A DNA stretch of 64,000 bases, from the NCBI GenBank assembly GCA_044432975.1, contig JAWXUC010000004.1, positions 72,604 through 136,603 of the forward strand. Direction: 5' to 3'. The position numbers and the translations under genes were made by a program. The notes beneath the pieces are model-generated. The model was not told the DNA's origin. It saw nothing but the letters and a program-made list of their open reading frames with translations, and searched no databases. Origin of the DNA: JAWXUC01 sp044432975. Its GTDB lineage: Bacteria; Pseudomonadota; Alphaproteobacteria; RF32; CAG-239. Shown here piece after piece: positions 51,756 through 61,511 of this stretch; the first letter of the stretch is position 1, and every line of letters starts with the position of its first letter.

Positions 51756-51946
51756 AAACAATACAAGGATATCAAGCTTGGGAAGTCCTCCTAAAACTTC
51801 CCGAGCCAAATCTTGCCACAGCCTTTGAAATAGCAAAAAACTTGGGACTAGATATGAATTTAATGACCGAGTTCTTGCCAATTTCTATTCAATCAATAAG
51901 GACATCTCAAAATGAGCACAGCGAAGACATTATCAATAAGGCTTGA
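51632..51946 (+). CDS. frameshift extension of the tail chaperone (T-like)
   Basis: The -1 frame relative to the chaperone gene has no stop from 51626 to 51946 and no usable start codon before residue-like ATG at 51857. Its 3' part reads TIQGYQAWEVLLKLPEPNLA and then ATAFEIAKNLGLDMNLMTEF, matching the small second chaperone segment of alphaproteobacterial tail operons. It overlaps the tape measure start. Expression as a fusion through the A-AAA-AAC site is the simplest explanation; a non-standard start is the alternative. Confidence 0.65.
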   Translation, partial: KKRLIARCQWHFGKGREYCKGCFQDNQLCSINECQYIRTSLKTIQGYQAWEVLLKLPEPNLATAFEIAKNLGLDMNLMTEFLPISIQSIRTSQNEHSEDIINKA

Positions 51947-54905
51947 GGCGGTTGGTGGTGATAGCGTTTCAACTGAGCTTAAAAAAGTTGGGACTGAGGG
52001 AAACTCTGCTTTTAATAAGATTACACAAGTTATAACTCCTGCCAATGATAACCTCAAGGTTATTGATAATACTGCCAAGGCTTTTAACAATACCTTAAAG
52101 CAAGCGGCAAGTTTGGTTGGTGTTTATCTTGGGTTTCAAGGGTTAAAAAACACATTTAGTGGTATTGTTGATGCAAATGCGGAGTTTGAAAAGCTAAACG
52201 CATCGCTTAAGACTGTTACAGGTTCAACAGAAGCTGCTGAAGATGCTTTTGCCATGATTGAAAACTTTGCAACTACTACTCCATATCAACTCGGCGAAGT
52301 GGTTGACGCATTTATTAGGCTTAAAGCTCTTGGTTTAGATCCTAGCCAAGAAGCTTTGCAATCTTATGGTAATACGGCTTCTGCTTTTGGAAAAAATATT
52401 CTTGATTTTACAAGTGCGGTGGCATCTGCCACAGTTGGCGAATTTGAAAGATTGAAAGCCTTTGGTATTAAGGCGAGTGTGCAAGGCGAAGAAGTAAGCT
52501 TTATCTTTCAAGGTGTAAAAACCACGATTGGCAAAAATGCGGCAGAAATTGAGGCTTATCTTAAATCTATTGGAGAAGTTGAGTTTGCAGGTGCAATGAC
52601 CGAGCAAATGAAAACCATCAGCGGTATAACCTCAAACATTGAAGATAACTTTTCAAAACTTGCCAGAAACATAGGCTCTGCAGGATTAAATGATGCAATA
52701 AAAGAAGTTTTGACCTCTTTTAATTCACTTTTAGAAGAAGGCTCAGATGTTGCCACCATTATTGGTGAGGGTTTGGCTACTGCTGTTAATGTGGCTGGAA
52801 GTGCTTTTATGTTCTTGGCAGAAAACCTAGATACAATCGCTGTTTTGTTTGCCTCTCGCTTAGCTGCTCCAACTTTAACAAGTGCTTTTGCTCTGTTAAA
52901 AGCTGGAGTTTATGCCTTAAATACTTCTCTTATAGGTACAGGAGTTGCTGGAGCTTCGGCATCTGTTGGTATAAAAACAATGTGGACTGTCTCAAAGTTA
53001 GCAGCTACTCAAATGTATGTTTTAACTGCGGCAACCAATGCTTTTAAAGGGGCTTTAACATTAGTTGGAGGCCCTGCAGGTGCTGTTTTGCTTGCAGTTT
53101 ATGCTTTGTATAAATTGGTTGATAGTCATGATGTAGCAAAAAAAGCTGCCAATGATCATGCCGAGACATTACAAAGCTTAAAAGATAGGCTAACTGAGAC
53201 TACAAAAGAGATTGAATATTTAAACGAGCAAACAAAAAACCAAGCTATTGCTGATTGGGGTTATAAGCTAAAAACCGCAGAAGATAATATAAAAGCCTTA
53301 AAAGAAGAGCTTAAAGATACTGGTGGTATTTCTTTTTGGAAGCGTATTTCTCCTAACTTTGTTTTAGAGGATTATGAGATATTTGCTAATGATTTGGCTG
53401 ATATTTTATCTCAATCTAAATATAATTTAGAAGAATATGAAAAACAAATATGGGAATTAGCAGCAGAATATCCAGAGTTTAAGCCTCAAGCTGATGCAAT
53501 TCAAGAAAAGCTGTTGCTCTTAAAAGCCGCAGAAATTGATGCAAGAAAAGCAAGAGAAGAGTTGAGTTATCTTGAAAATCCAGATTTAAGACCTCAAGAA
53601 ACTATAGAAGCACCAAGCATTGCTCAACCTGAAGCAATCACACCTTCAATTGATATATCTGCTTATGAAAAAAACATTGATGATATAAAGCAAAAGATAT
53701 TTGAATTGCAAGATCCGTATGATCAAGCAATGCAAAAAGCCGATGCTTGGAAAGACAATGCTTTAGCAAATCTTGATGATACGGCAGAAGGCTATGAGAG
53801 TTTAAGGTCAGATGTTGAAAGAATTTATGATGCAATGGTTGATAATGCGATTGCAATTGATAGTGTTGATTATATTAAAAACATTGATGACATTAAAGCT
53901 AAGCTTTTAGAACTTGAAGATCCATACACTCAAGCAATGGCAAGTGCTGATGCATGGCGAGAAAACGCTTTGGCTAATCTTGATGAAACCAAAGAAGGTT
54001 ATGATGAATTTAAGAGCTATGTTGAAAAAATCTACGATGCAATGGTTGAAAAAGCTGAGGATTCCTCTGTTGAGGCAATGGCTACTTGGCAAGATGGTTT
54101 TGTTGCTGGCTTGCAACAGATATATGATGAGGCTAGCAACATGTCTGCTTCAACTCAGGCTCTTGTTACTAGCACTTTTAGTTCAATGGAAGACAGTTTG
54201 CTTGAATTTGTAACAACAGGTTCTACAAGCTTCAGTGATTTAGTAAATTCTATTGTTTCTGATATGATGAGAATTGCTATTCAATATGCAGTAATTAAAC
54301 CGCTTATGAGTGGAGCTTTAAGTTATTTTGGCTTTTCAACTGCTCATACTGGCGGAATTATTGGTTCTGATAGTTTATCTTCAACAATGGTTAGTCCATC
54401 GGTATTTGCAGGAGCACAAAAATATCATACTGGTGGTTTGGTTGGCGATGAAGTTCCTATTATTGCCCAAGCTGGCGAAGGCGTATTTACTAAAGGTCAA
54501 ATGGAAGCATTGGGGGAGCGAATACAAAATAATCCGGGGGATTATTTTTATGAAGCGAGTTACCGTGCTGTTAATTTGCAAAGCCAAGCTATGCTTGAGC
54601 TATGTAAATGTTACAACACGGGTGACCGAAGCGAGTTAGCGATTGACCGAAGGGCAGAGCTTATGAGCAAGAGTGAGTTAGGCTCAAAGTCTCCTGTTTA
54701 TGTAAATGTTAACGTGGTTAATAATGCAAGCGGAACGGAAGCTACTGCCTCTAGCTCAACAGATAGCAACGGAAATTTAAGCCTAGATATTTTTGTTGAA
54801 CAAATAGAAAGCTCTATGAATAAAAACATTTCCAAAGGTGATGGCTTAGCTCCACTCTTAGAACAACGCTACGGCCTAAACCCAGCATTAGGGAGTTATA
54901 GATAA
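51912..54905 (+). CDS. tape measure protein
   Basis: A 997-residue protein that sets tail length. The N-terminal third is the tape-measure domain (VDANAEFEKLNASLKTVTGSTEAAEDAFAMI and FATTTPYQLGEVVDAFIRLKALGL, about 85-140). Hydrophobic segments lie at about 285-420. Residues 585-722 are two tandem 69-residue repeats. A C-terminal region shows the usual HTGGIIGSD and YHTGGLVGDEVPIIAQAGEGVF. Tail length should scale with this size. Confidence 0.95.
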   Translation: MSTAKTLSIRLEAVGGDSVSTELKKVGTEGNSAFNKITQVITPANDNLKVIDNTAKAFNNTLKQAASLVGVYLGFQGLKNTFSGIVDANAEFEKLNASLKTVTGSTEAAEDAFAMIENFATTTPYQLGEVVDAFIRLKALGLDPSQEALQSYGNTASAFGKNILDFTSAVASATVGEFERLKAFGIKASVQGEEVSFIFQGVKTTIGKNAAEIEAYLKSIGEVEFAGAMTEQMKTISGITSNIEDNFSKLARNIGSAGLNDAIKEVLTSFNSLLEEGSDVATIIGEGLATAVNVAGSAFMFLAENLDTIAVLFASRLAAPTLTSAFALLKAGVYALNTSLIGTGVAGASASVGIKTMWTVSKLAATQMYVLTAATNAFKGALTLVGGPAGAVLLAVYALYKLVDSHDVAKKAANDHAETLQSLKDRLTETTKEIEYLNEQTKNQAIADWGYKLKTAEDNIKALKEELKDTGGISFWKRISPNFVLEDYEIFANDLADILSQSKYNLEEYEKQIWELAAEYPEFKPQADAIQEKLLLLKAAEIDARKAREELSYLENPDLRPQETIEAPSIAQPEAITPSIDISAYEKNIDDIKQKIFELQDPYDQAMQKADAWKDNALANLDDTAEGYESLRSDVERIYDAMVDNAIAIDSVDYIKNIDDIKAKLLELEDPYTQAMASADAWRENALANLDETKEGYDEFKSYVEKIYDAMVEKAEDSSVEAMATWQDGFVAGLQQIYDEASNMSASTQALVTSTFSSMEDSLLEFVTTGSTSFSDLVNSIVSDMMRIAIQYAVIKPLMSGALSYFGFSTAHTGGIIGSDSLSSTMVSPSVFAGAQKYHTGGLVGDEVPIIAQAGEGVFTKGQMEALGERIQNNPGDYFYEASYRAVNLQSQAMLELCKCYNTGDRSELAIDRRAELMSKSELGSKSPVYVNVNVVNNASGTEATASSSTDSNGNLSLDIFVEQIESSMNKNISKGDGLAPLLEQRYGLNPALGSYR
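53664..54077 (+). repeat. tandem 207-base duplication inside the tape measure gene
   Basis: Two in-frame units, 53664-53870 and 53871-54077. Each encodes 69 residues beginning YxKNIDDIK, with DPY.QAM..ADAW..NALANLD and YDAMV in the same places. The DNA has diverged more than the protein. Confidence 0.88.
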
Positions 54906-55375
54906 TGACATCAATTACATTTCCAAGTTTATTGCCATATCCGTTGGCAAGTAGTTACACGATTAAGCCCGATGAAGCGATTGTGCGAACAGATATGGAA
55001 GCAGGCCCTGCAAGGCAAAGACGTCGATATACGCAAACACCTAGTAAAATTACGGTTAAATGGATAATGAATAAAGAGCAATTCGCACTTTTTGAGGCTT
55101 GGTACAAATATCAAGCTAAAGAAGGGGCTGAATGGTTTTATATTACATTATTAGGTGGTTTGGGGCTTATTGAACAAGAGGCTAGATTTACAACTCAGTT
55201 TGAAGCAACCTTAACAAATGGGTGGTTGTGGGAAATTACCTCAGAACTAGAAATCAGAGATCGTCCAACACTTCGTGAAGATGGCATGGAATTATTAATG
55301 GATAATGATTACAACAAGCTTTTATTGGCGATTGATCGCTTTGAGCTTTATGTAAATTACAAAACTTCAATATAA
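54905..55375 (+). CDS. phage tail protein (minor)
   Basis: A 156-residue protein (TSITFPSLLPYPLASSYTIKPDEAIVRTDMEAGPARQRRRY) located after the tape measure, where lambda has gpM. Beta-rich with WFYITLLGG; probably part of the tail tip. It overlaps the tape measure stop by one base. Confidence 0.72.
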   Translation: MTSITFPSLLPYPLASSYTIKPDEAIVRTDMEAGPARQRRRYTQTPSKITVKWIMNKEQFALFEAWYKYQAKEGAEWFYITLLGGLGLIEQEARFTTQFEATLTNGWLWEITSELEIRDRPTLREDGMELLMDNDYNKLLLAIDRFELYVNYKTSI

Positions 55376-55385
55376 GGAATAAAAG

Positions 55386-56807
55386 ATGAGTGATGAAAAT
55401 ATTCAAGAAAGATTAGATCAAGCGGTGGCAACAGCAGAAGAAACAACAGAAAAGTTTTATAATATTGTCCATGGTGAAGATAATGAGACTGTAACTGTTG
55501 ATAGTGGCGATGTTCCAACGGTTGCTAAGACAATCAAAGATATTAGAGAAAGCATTACAACTGGTGTCAATGACTTGGTAACAATAGTAACCGAGGCAAA
55601 AGAAACTGTTATTGAAGCCAAAAATGAAATCTTTAATGATGAGGGTTTTATTGCAGTTGCGGCAGATTTGACTGGTGATAATACAATTGGAACAGTAGCT
55701 TCAAATATTGCAAATGTTAATATTACAGCCAACATTGATGATGATATATCTTCGGTTGCTTCTATACAAAGTAATGTTTCAACTGTGGCAAACAATATTT
55801 CAAGTGTTAATACAACTTCGATCAATATTGCAGATGTTGTTGAGGTTAGTGATAACATTGCTAATGTTAATGCAGTTGCAGATAATGAGGCTAATATCAA
55901 TAATGTTAGTCAAAACCAAAGCAATATTAATATTGTGGCAAATAATAATGCAAATATTTCAACTGTTGCAGATATTTCAAACGATGTTAGTAGTGTTGCA
56001 AATATTCAAGCCGATGTCACAACTGTTGCCAATGCTAATGAAAGTATAGCTTTAATTGTTGAAAATATTGAAGATATACAAAATGCTTCAGAAAATGCCT
56101 TAACGACAACTGCTTCTATGAATGCGGCAATCCAAGCAAAAGAAGCAGCGGCTCAATCGGCAGCCCAAGCTGCTGCCTCGGCTAATTTATCTGATGCTAG
56201 CGAGAGTGTTAAAGGTGTTATTCAGCTTGCAAGTAATACAGAAGCTTTGGCAGGAACAAATGACGCAAAAGCTATAACACCATTAAAAGCAAAAAATATT
56301 ATTGATACAAATAATACGAGCTTAGCAAGTGTTTATGCAACACAAACAAGTCTTACAACAACAAATACAAATTTGAGTTCACATACGAGTAATGTTTCAA
56401 ATCCGCATTCTGTTACAAAATCGCAAGTTGGTTTAGGCAATTGTGATAACACAAGTGATGTCAATAAGCCGATTTCAACCGCAACACAGACTGTTCTTGA
56501 TACTAAACAAGTAATAAACTTACCTATTACAACTTTGGCAACATCTGGAACAATTGCTTTGAGTGATAACTCAATAAATAGAATATCGCCAACTGCAACG
56601 GTAACATTTAGTTTACCGAGTGTAACTGACCATACTTACTTTCATCAAATCTTGGTGCAAGTAACTTTATCTTCAACAATAACCTTAAACCTTGGCACAA
56701 CAGTTTATTTTGGTGGTGAAGCTCCAGAGTTTGAGGCTGGGAAATATAACATAATTTATGAACATAATGGCACAAACTGGGTTGTTGGTGCAGTTTTAGT
56801 GGGGTAA
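55386..56807 (+). CDS. tail fibre protein with short repeats
   Basis: A 473-residue protein. Residues ~95-225 consist of short units of the type NxxxVANNIxxV / NIANVNAVADN, which form a repetitive coil or beta-helix in phage fibres. About 265-300 (ASESVKGVIQLASNTEALAGTNDAKAITPLKA) is a classic tail-fibre repeat; SSHTSNVSNPHSVTKSQVGLGN follows. The C-terminal ~90 residues form a beta domain, likely the tip. It probably contacts the host surface. Confidence 0.82.
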   Translation: MSDENIQERLDQAVATAEETTEKFYNIVHGEDNETVTVDSGDVPTVAKTIKDIRESITTGVNDLVTIVTEAKETVIEAKNEIFNDEGFIAVAADLTGDNTIGTVASNIANVNITANIDDDISSVASIQSNVSTVANNISSVNTTSINIADVVEVSDNIANVNAVADNEANINNVSQNQSNINIVANNNANISTVADISNDVSSVANIQADVTTVANANESIALIVENIEDIQNASENALTTTASMNAAIQAKEAAAQSAAQAAASANLSDASESVKGVIQLASNTEALAGTNDAKAITPLKAKNIIDTNNTSLASVYATQTSLTTTNTNLSSHTSNVSNPHSVTKSQVGLGNCDNTSDVNKPISTATQTVLDTKQVINLPITTLATSGTIALSDNSINRISPTATVTFSLPSVTDHTYFHQILVQVTLSSTITLNLGTTVYFGGEAPEFEAGKYNIIYEHNGTNWVVGAVLVG

Positions 56808-56810
56808 AAT

Positions 56811-57503
56811 ATGAAAATTTATTCAAAAGAGTTATTATACTCTCAAAAATCACAATATGATATTGATGCAATTGTTTTAGAAACTTCAACATCAGGAACA
56901 TCTAGTATTGAAATTTTAGAAAATGGTCTTTTTGAATTGACTGTTGTTGGAGCTGGAGCTGGTTCTTGTAAAAATAGTGGTGTTACAGGAACGAGTATAG
57001 ATGCTTATGCTACAGGTGGTTCTGGAGGTTGCTTCAAAGGTAATGTCAATCTTAGCAAAGGGACTTATCAAGTTGTCGTTGGGGCAGCAGGATTATCTTA
57101 TTCTGCAATGGCAACTTCAATAACTGCAGAAGCAGGTGGTAATTCACAATTTGGAAGTATTATAAGAGCGAATGGGGCATCTGCAGCCTCAACTCCATCG
57201 ATTACTAGTGTATCTCCACCGTCTTATGGTGGAAGTGTTGAGATATTAGATAGTAGTGTAATTTCTAGTATTGCCCAACAGTCCACAGGTAATGACGGAC
57301 CTTGGGAAGTTGCTCAATACAATAGCATAAGCGATGGAGGATCATCTGTTCATGAAGGTGGATATTATGGACAGGGTGCAGGACTTGGTGGTGGTGAAAA
57401 TTTAGGTTATACTATTGAAGGTAGCATATTTATGTTTTGGGGAACTAGCGATCCTCCATCAGTCAATGGTTATGTAAAGTTAGTTTATAAAGGAAAACAG
57501 TAA
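56811..57503 (+). CDS. glycine-rich tail protein
   Basis: A 230-residue protein with Gly/Ser-rich loops (TVVGAGAGSCKNSGVTG, ATGGSGGCFKGNV, YYGQGAGLGGGENLG). Such glycine-rich domains occur at phage receptor-binding tips. It starts three bases after the fibre gene and one base before the DUF1833 gene. Confidence 0.7.
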   Translation: MKIYSKELLYSQKSQYDIDAIVLETSTSGTSSIEILENGLFELTVVGAGAGSCKNSGVTGTSIDAYATGGSGGCFKGNVNLSKGTYQVVVGAAGLSYSAMATSITAEAGGNSQFGSIIRANGASAASTPSITSVSPPSYGGSVEILDSSVISSIAQQSTGNDGPWEVAQYNSISDGGSSVHEGGYYGQGAGLGGGENLGYTIEGSIFMFWGTSDPPSVNGYVKLVYKGKQ

Positions 57504-58046
57504 ATGGCTGATGAAACTTTATCTGAAGCATTAAAAGAGGCTTATGCTTCTGCACCTAGTGATGTGATTTTATTGCATACGCTAGAACTTCGCCACCCAG
57601 CATTTGTTGATGATGATGGAAATGAAACTGCAATCAGAGTGGTGAGAGACCATGTTGATCATGTTTGTACTCTTGAAGATAGTGCAAGCCTTAACCCTGG
57701 TGAGGCGGTGGAGTTTGTGGCAATGGCATTTGATTTATCTTTGCCAACAGTCAACACAAGCCCAACGCCAGAGATAACAGTAACCATTGATAACGTCTCA
57801 ACAGAGATTATTGCTTATTTAGATAAGGCGATAGAGACCCAAGATATGATTGAGTTGACATATCGCCCATATTTAAGCAATGACTTAACCGAGCCACAAA
57901 TGAACCCACCAATCACATTGACAATCTCAGAAATCAATGTTGATATCTTAAAAATAACCGCAACCGCCAGCATGATGGACATCGGCAACCTATCATTCCC
58001 AAGCGAAAACTACACCGTTGCAAAATATCCAGCTCTTACGAGGTAG
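57504..58046 (+). CDS. DUF1833 family tail protein
   Basis: A 180-residue member of DUF1833: LSEALKEAYASAPSDVILLHTLELRHPAF at the start, EAVEFVAMAFDLSLP in the middle and PSENYTVAKYPAL at the end. It is found just before the NlpC/P60 and J-like genes in many prophages and is probably a tail hub component. Here an HNH gene has entered between it and the NlpC/P60 gene. Confidence 0.86.
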   Translation: MADETLSEALKEAYASAPSDVILLHTLELRHPAFVDDDGNETAIRVVRDHVDHVCTLEDSASLNPGEAVEFVAMAFDLSLPTVNTSPTPEITVTIDNVSTEIIAYLDKAIETQDMIELTYRPYLSNDLTEPQMNPPITLTISEINVDILKITATASMMDIGNLSFPSENYTVAKYPALTR

Positions 58047-58114
58047 AGATTGACTTTTTAACTATATTATAGTTATATGATAAGTATATAAAAATATAAT
58101 AAAGCGAGGATATC

Positions 58115-58738
58115 ATGAAAATTAAGCAGATTTATACATCTCCTATCAAATGTTTTGATGAATTAGGAAACGAACAGCTTATCAAAGAAAAAGAGTGGAC
58201 TTTAGAAGAACTAGGATCAAAACAAATAAGTCCTATTTGGAGACACTACAAAGAAGATATTTGGGTTAGTAATATTGGATATGTCGCACAAATCAACCCT
58301 CAAAGAGCTCAGTCTCGTTTTTTAGATAAAGCAGATGAGAAATGTAACGATTTTATTCAAAAATACAAAAACACTGATGTTAATTTTAATGAACTTTTCT
58401 ATGAAGAAAGACTTTTGATTAAAGTTTGTACTTTTATTCCAATAGATAGCAATGTAAAAAATAAGTATGGAGATAAGGCTTATGGTGTTGAATTATATGT
58501 TGAACAATTAAAGGAAAGTCTGCATTCTATTGTTGCTAAAACTTTTCTTAATAAAAAAGAGGGCGATGGAAAAGCTGTACATCATATAGATAATAATTCT
58601 TATAATAATAGTGTAACAAATTTAATTTGTATTGATGGAAAAATTCATAATCCACAATCAGATACAGGAAAAACGCTTCATCCATGCTCTGTACATAAAA
58701 CAGATAAACAATTACAATATGAAAAAAACAATTCTTAA
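58115..58738 (+). CDS. free-standing HNH endonuclease
   Basis: A 207-residue protein with a C-terminal HNH motif (VHHIDNNSYNNSVTNLICID, about residues 163-182) and an N-terminal part with IWVSNIGYVAQINP, typical of NUMOD-type homing nucleases. It sits between tail genes that are adjacent in related phages. It has its own promoter-like TTGACT (58050-58055) and GAGGA site, unlike the tightly packed genes around it. This points to a mobile homing-type gene. Confidence 0.82.
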   Translation: MKIKQIYTSPIKCFDELGNEQLIKEKEWTLEELGSKQISPIWRHYKEDIWVSNIGYVAQINPQRAQSRFLDKADEKCNDFIQKYKNTDVNFNELFYEERLLIKVCTFIPIDSNVKNKYGDKAYGVELYVEQLKESLHSIVAKTFLNKKEGDGKAVHHIDNNSYNNSVTNLICIDGKIHNPQSDTGKTLHPCSVHKTDKQLQYEKNNS

Positions 58739-58784
58739 TAAAGCTATATAAATTTTTTATTATATATTTATAAAAGGATCACAA

Positions 58785-59183
58785 ATGACACAATTTAATA
58801 AATATATTGGTTTGCCTTGGGTTGCTGGGGCAAATGGTCCTTATGCGTTTGATTGTTGGGGGTTTGCTCGATATGTTCTAAAGCATGAATTTGGTCATGA
58901 TGTGCCGGCGGTTAATGTTAACGCCAATAATCTAAAGGATGTTTTAACCGCCTTTAAGCAAGATCTTGCTTTCAAAAGTTTTATTGAAGTCGCTAGCCCA
59001 CAAGCTGGCGATATTGTTTTAATAAGACAATCACAAAATCCTGCCCATTGTGGGATTTGGCTAGATATAGACGGCGGTGGAATTCTCCATTGTGTGCGAG
59101 GAAATGGCGTTGTTTTTCAAAATACCCAATCACTCACAGCCAATGGTTGGTTTATTCATAGTTATTATCGAGTTAAAACATAA
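58785..59183 (+). CDS. NlpC/P60-type tail peptidase (gpK-like)
   Basis: A 132-residue protein with the catalytic Cys in YAFDCWGFARYVL (about residue 26) and the His in NPAHCGIWLDI (about 88). Such tail-tip peptidases cleave cell-wall peptides during DNA entry or tail assembly. AAAGGATC precedes the ATG. It lies directly upstream of the J-like gene. Confidence 0.88.
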   Translation: MTQFNKYIGLPWVAGANGPYAFDCWGFARYVLKHEFGHDVPAVNVNANNLKDVLTAFKQDLAFKSFIEVASPQAGDIVLIRQSQNPAHCGIWLDIDGGGILHCVRGNGVVFQNTQSLTANGWFIHSYYRVKT

Positions 59184-59213
59184 ATCCTTGTCAACTGGGA
59201 TTCTTCACAACAG

Positions 59214-59239
59214 ACTAGTATAATTAAAAAAATACTAGT
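59214..59239. repeat. short inverted repeat before the J-like gene
   Basis: ACTAGTAT (59214-59221) and ATACTAGT (59232-59239) flank an A-rich loop. It overlaps a perfect TATAAT (59219-59224) and may be an operator or a weak terminator. Confidence 0.5.
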
Positions 59240-59274
59240 GTGTTTTAAAATACGACACTTTTGGAACAAACAAA

Positions 59275-61497
59275 ATGATACATTTTTCATACATTACAAA
59301 CCCTTGTGAGCCTTGCAAGGGGCGGATAAACACGACTCTTGAAGACAAGCAAAATGTTTGGCAGATTGTTGAAACACAGAAAATTAATCTTAGTTTGCCT
59401 ACAATTTGTTATATCAATGGCAAGCCAACACTTCGCAAAGATTGGGATAAGCAGTTGCCTGCAAACTCATTTATTGCTTTTGTAACCTTGCCTTTAGGTG
59501 GTAGTAGTAGTTCTTCTAATCCCTTAAATGTTGTGCTTATGGTCGCTTTAGTGGTGGCGACAGTTGTAACAGGTGGTGCAGCAACAGCGGCTTGGGGTGT
59601 TTATTGGGGAGCAGCAGCTGCGGCAGTTGTTTCTATCGGTGGCTCAATGCTTATAAATGCTTTGGTTCCAACTCCAAAAGCAACCTTAAATGGCATGACT
59701 TCTTCGCTAGATTCCTCAAGTCCTACATATTCATTACAAGCTCAAGGAAACTCCGCACGCCTTGGTAATCCTATTCCTGTGATTTATGGTCGCCACATTA
59801 TCTATCCAGATTTTGCGGCAGAACCATACTATCAATATATTGATAATGAACAATATTTATTAGAGCTTCTTTGCATTGGTCAAGGTTATTATGATATTGA
59901 ACAAATACGCATTGAAGATACACCTTTGAGTTCTTTTGATGAGATTGAATATGAAATCATTCCTCCAGGCGGAGAAATTACACTTTTACGAGAAGATGTA
60001 GTAACCTCGGCAGAAGTAGCAGGACAAGAGTTGTTGCTAGATGAGACTGTTGGGCCTTTTATTATTAACCCAACCGAAACAGTTATTGATCAGATAGAGG
60101 TTGATATTGCTTTTCAATATGGGCTTTATTATGCCAATGATGATGGCTCAATGTCTAGCAAAACCGCCAAATGGCAAATTGAGGCTCAGTTAATTGATGA
60201 TGACGATGTAGAACAAGGCGACTGGTTTACACTAGCTTCTGAATCCATCACAACTACAACTTATGAGGCTCTTTATAAAACTTACACTTATAGTGTTGCT
60301 GAGGGGCGTTATCAGCTCCGAGCCACTCGCCTAGATGAAAAAGACACCTCATCTCGTGCAGGACATGAAGTTCGTTGGGCAAGTGTTAAAGGTTATATAA
60401 TATCAGAGCCAGATTATAGCAATGTTACACTTTTGGCAGTTAAAATGCGAGCTACAGATAACTTGTCGCAACGATCATCTATTTTGGTTAATTGCATAGT
60501 AACACGCAAACTTCCTGTTTGGAATGGTGAAGAATGGAGTGATTTGCAAGCCACAAACTCTATCGCTTGGGCATTGGTAGATATCTTAAAATCTGATTAT
60601 GGCGGTGGGTTAGAAGATAAAAACATAGATTTAGCAGGATTACTAGAGTTAGATGCCACATGGCAAGATCGAGGCGATACTTTCAATGGTGTTTATGATA
60701 GCAAACTAACAGTTTATGAAGCTTTATCTAGGTGTGCTAAGGTTGGTCGAACTGTGCCAATTATTCAAGGTGGCGTGGTTAGGCTTATTAGAGATGAGCC
60801 AAGAAGCCTACCTGTTGCAATGTTTGGACCTAGAAATATTGTAAAAAACTCGCTTTCTATTCAATATATTATGCCAAGTGATGATACTGCAGATAGTGTA
60901 ACTGTGCAATATTTTTCAGATATAACCTGGAAGACTTCTGAAGTAACTGGTTCTTATGAAAACTCAACCCTTGAAAGAACTGCAACTGTAGAACTCTTTG
61001 GTTGCACTAGCAAAGAGCAAGCTTATAGAGAAGCTGTTTATATGGCGTTATCTAATCGTTACCGCCGCAGAATTGTTACATTTTCAACTGAGTTAGAGGG
61101 GCTAATCCCAAGCTATGGCGATCTTGTAACCATAACCCACGATATGGCAAAATGGGGACAAGGTGGAGAAATTAGCTCTGTTGATGGCAGAACTTTAACA
61201 TTATCAGAACCTGTTACTTTTGAAGAAGGGCAAACATATTATTTGGCTTTGAGATCAAAAAATGGCTCTTTATCTGGAGTTTATGAAGTAACAGCAGGTG
61301 ATGTTGAAACAGAAGTTGTCTTAACCGAAGACTTAGATTGCGAGCTTTTAGTTGGCACAGATTGTGAACGAACGCACTTTGCCTTTGGAGCAACAGATAG
61401 CTGGGCTGTTACAGCTAGAGTAACAGAAATCAAACCACGCTCAAGTCAAATTGATATAACAGCAGTTATAGAAGATGACCGAGTTCATGTTAATTAG
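59275..61497 (+). CDS. tail tip attachment protein (J-like)
   Basis: A 740-residue tail tip protein. A CEPCKGR start is followed by a small N-terminal domain, two hydrophobic helices at about 85-135 (VVLMVALVVATVVTGG, AAAAVVSIGGSMLINAL), and the J-type central region (GNPIPVIYGRHIIYPDFAAEPYYQY). YGGGLEDKNIDLAGL, SRCAKVGRTVPIIQGG and NRYRRRIVTFSTELEGL follow. It is shorter than lambda J (1132), ending before the fibronectin-like repeats, so host binding may be done by the separate fibre. Confidence 0.9.
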   Translation: MIHFSYITNPCEPCKGRINTTLEDKQNVWQIVETQKINLSLPTICYINGKPTLRKDWDKQLPANSFIAFVTLPLGGSSSSSNPLNVVLMVALVVATVVTGGAATAAWGVYWGAAAAAVVSIGGSMLINALVPTPKATLNGMTSSLDSSSPTYSLQAQGNSARLGNPIPVIYGRHIIYPDFAAEPYYQYIDNEQYLLELLCIGQGYYDIEQIRIEDTPLSSFDEIEYEIIPPGGEITLLREDVVTSAEVAGQELLLDETVGPFIINPTETVIDQIEVDIAFQYGLYYANDDGSMSSKTAKWQIEAQLIDDDDVEQGDWFTLASESITTTTYEALYKTYTYSVAEGRYQLRATRLDEKDTSSRAGHEVRWASVKGYIISEPDYSNVTLLAVKMRATDNLSQRSSILVNCIVTRKLPVWNGEEWSDLQATNSIAWALVDILKSDYGGGLEDKNIDLAGLLELDATWQDRGDTFNGVYDSKLTVYEALSRCAKVGRTVPIIQGGVVRLIRDEPRSLPVAMFGPRNIVKNSLSIQYIMPSDDTADSVTVQYFSDITWKTSEVTGSYENSTLERTATVELFGCTSKEQAYREAVYMALSNRYRRRIVTFSTELEGLIPSYGDLVTITHDMAKWGQGGEISSVDGRTLTLSEPVTFEEGQTYYLALRSKNGSLSGVYEVTAGDVETEVVLTEDLDCELLVGTDCERTHFAFGATDSWAVTARVTEIKPRSSQIDITAVIEDDRVHVN

Positions 61498-61511
61498 GAG
61501 GAAAACAAAAG

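Noticed and set aside
51622..51828. Open frame inside and after the tail chaperone
   Set aside because: It is in the wrong phase for the -1 shift, has no ribosome site and no plausible protein. The other frame carries the conserved chaperone segment.
55457..55900. 147-codon antisense frame in the tail fibre gene
   Set aside because: It is a mirror of the repetitive fibre coding sequence, with low complexity and no start signal.
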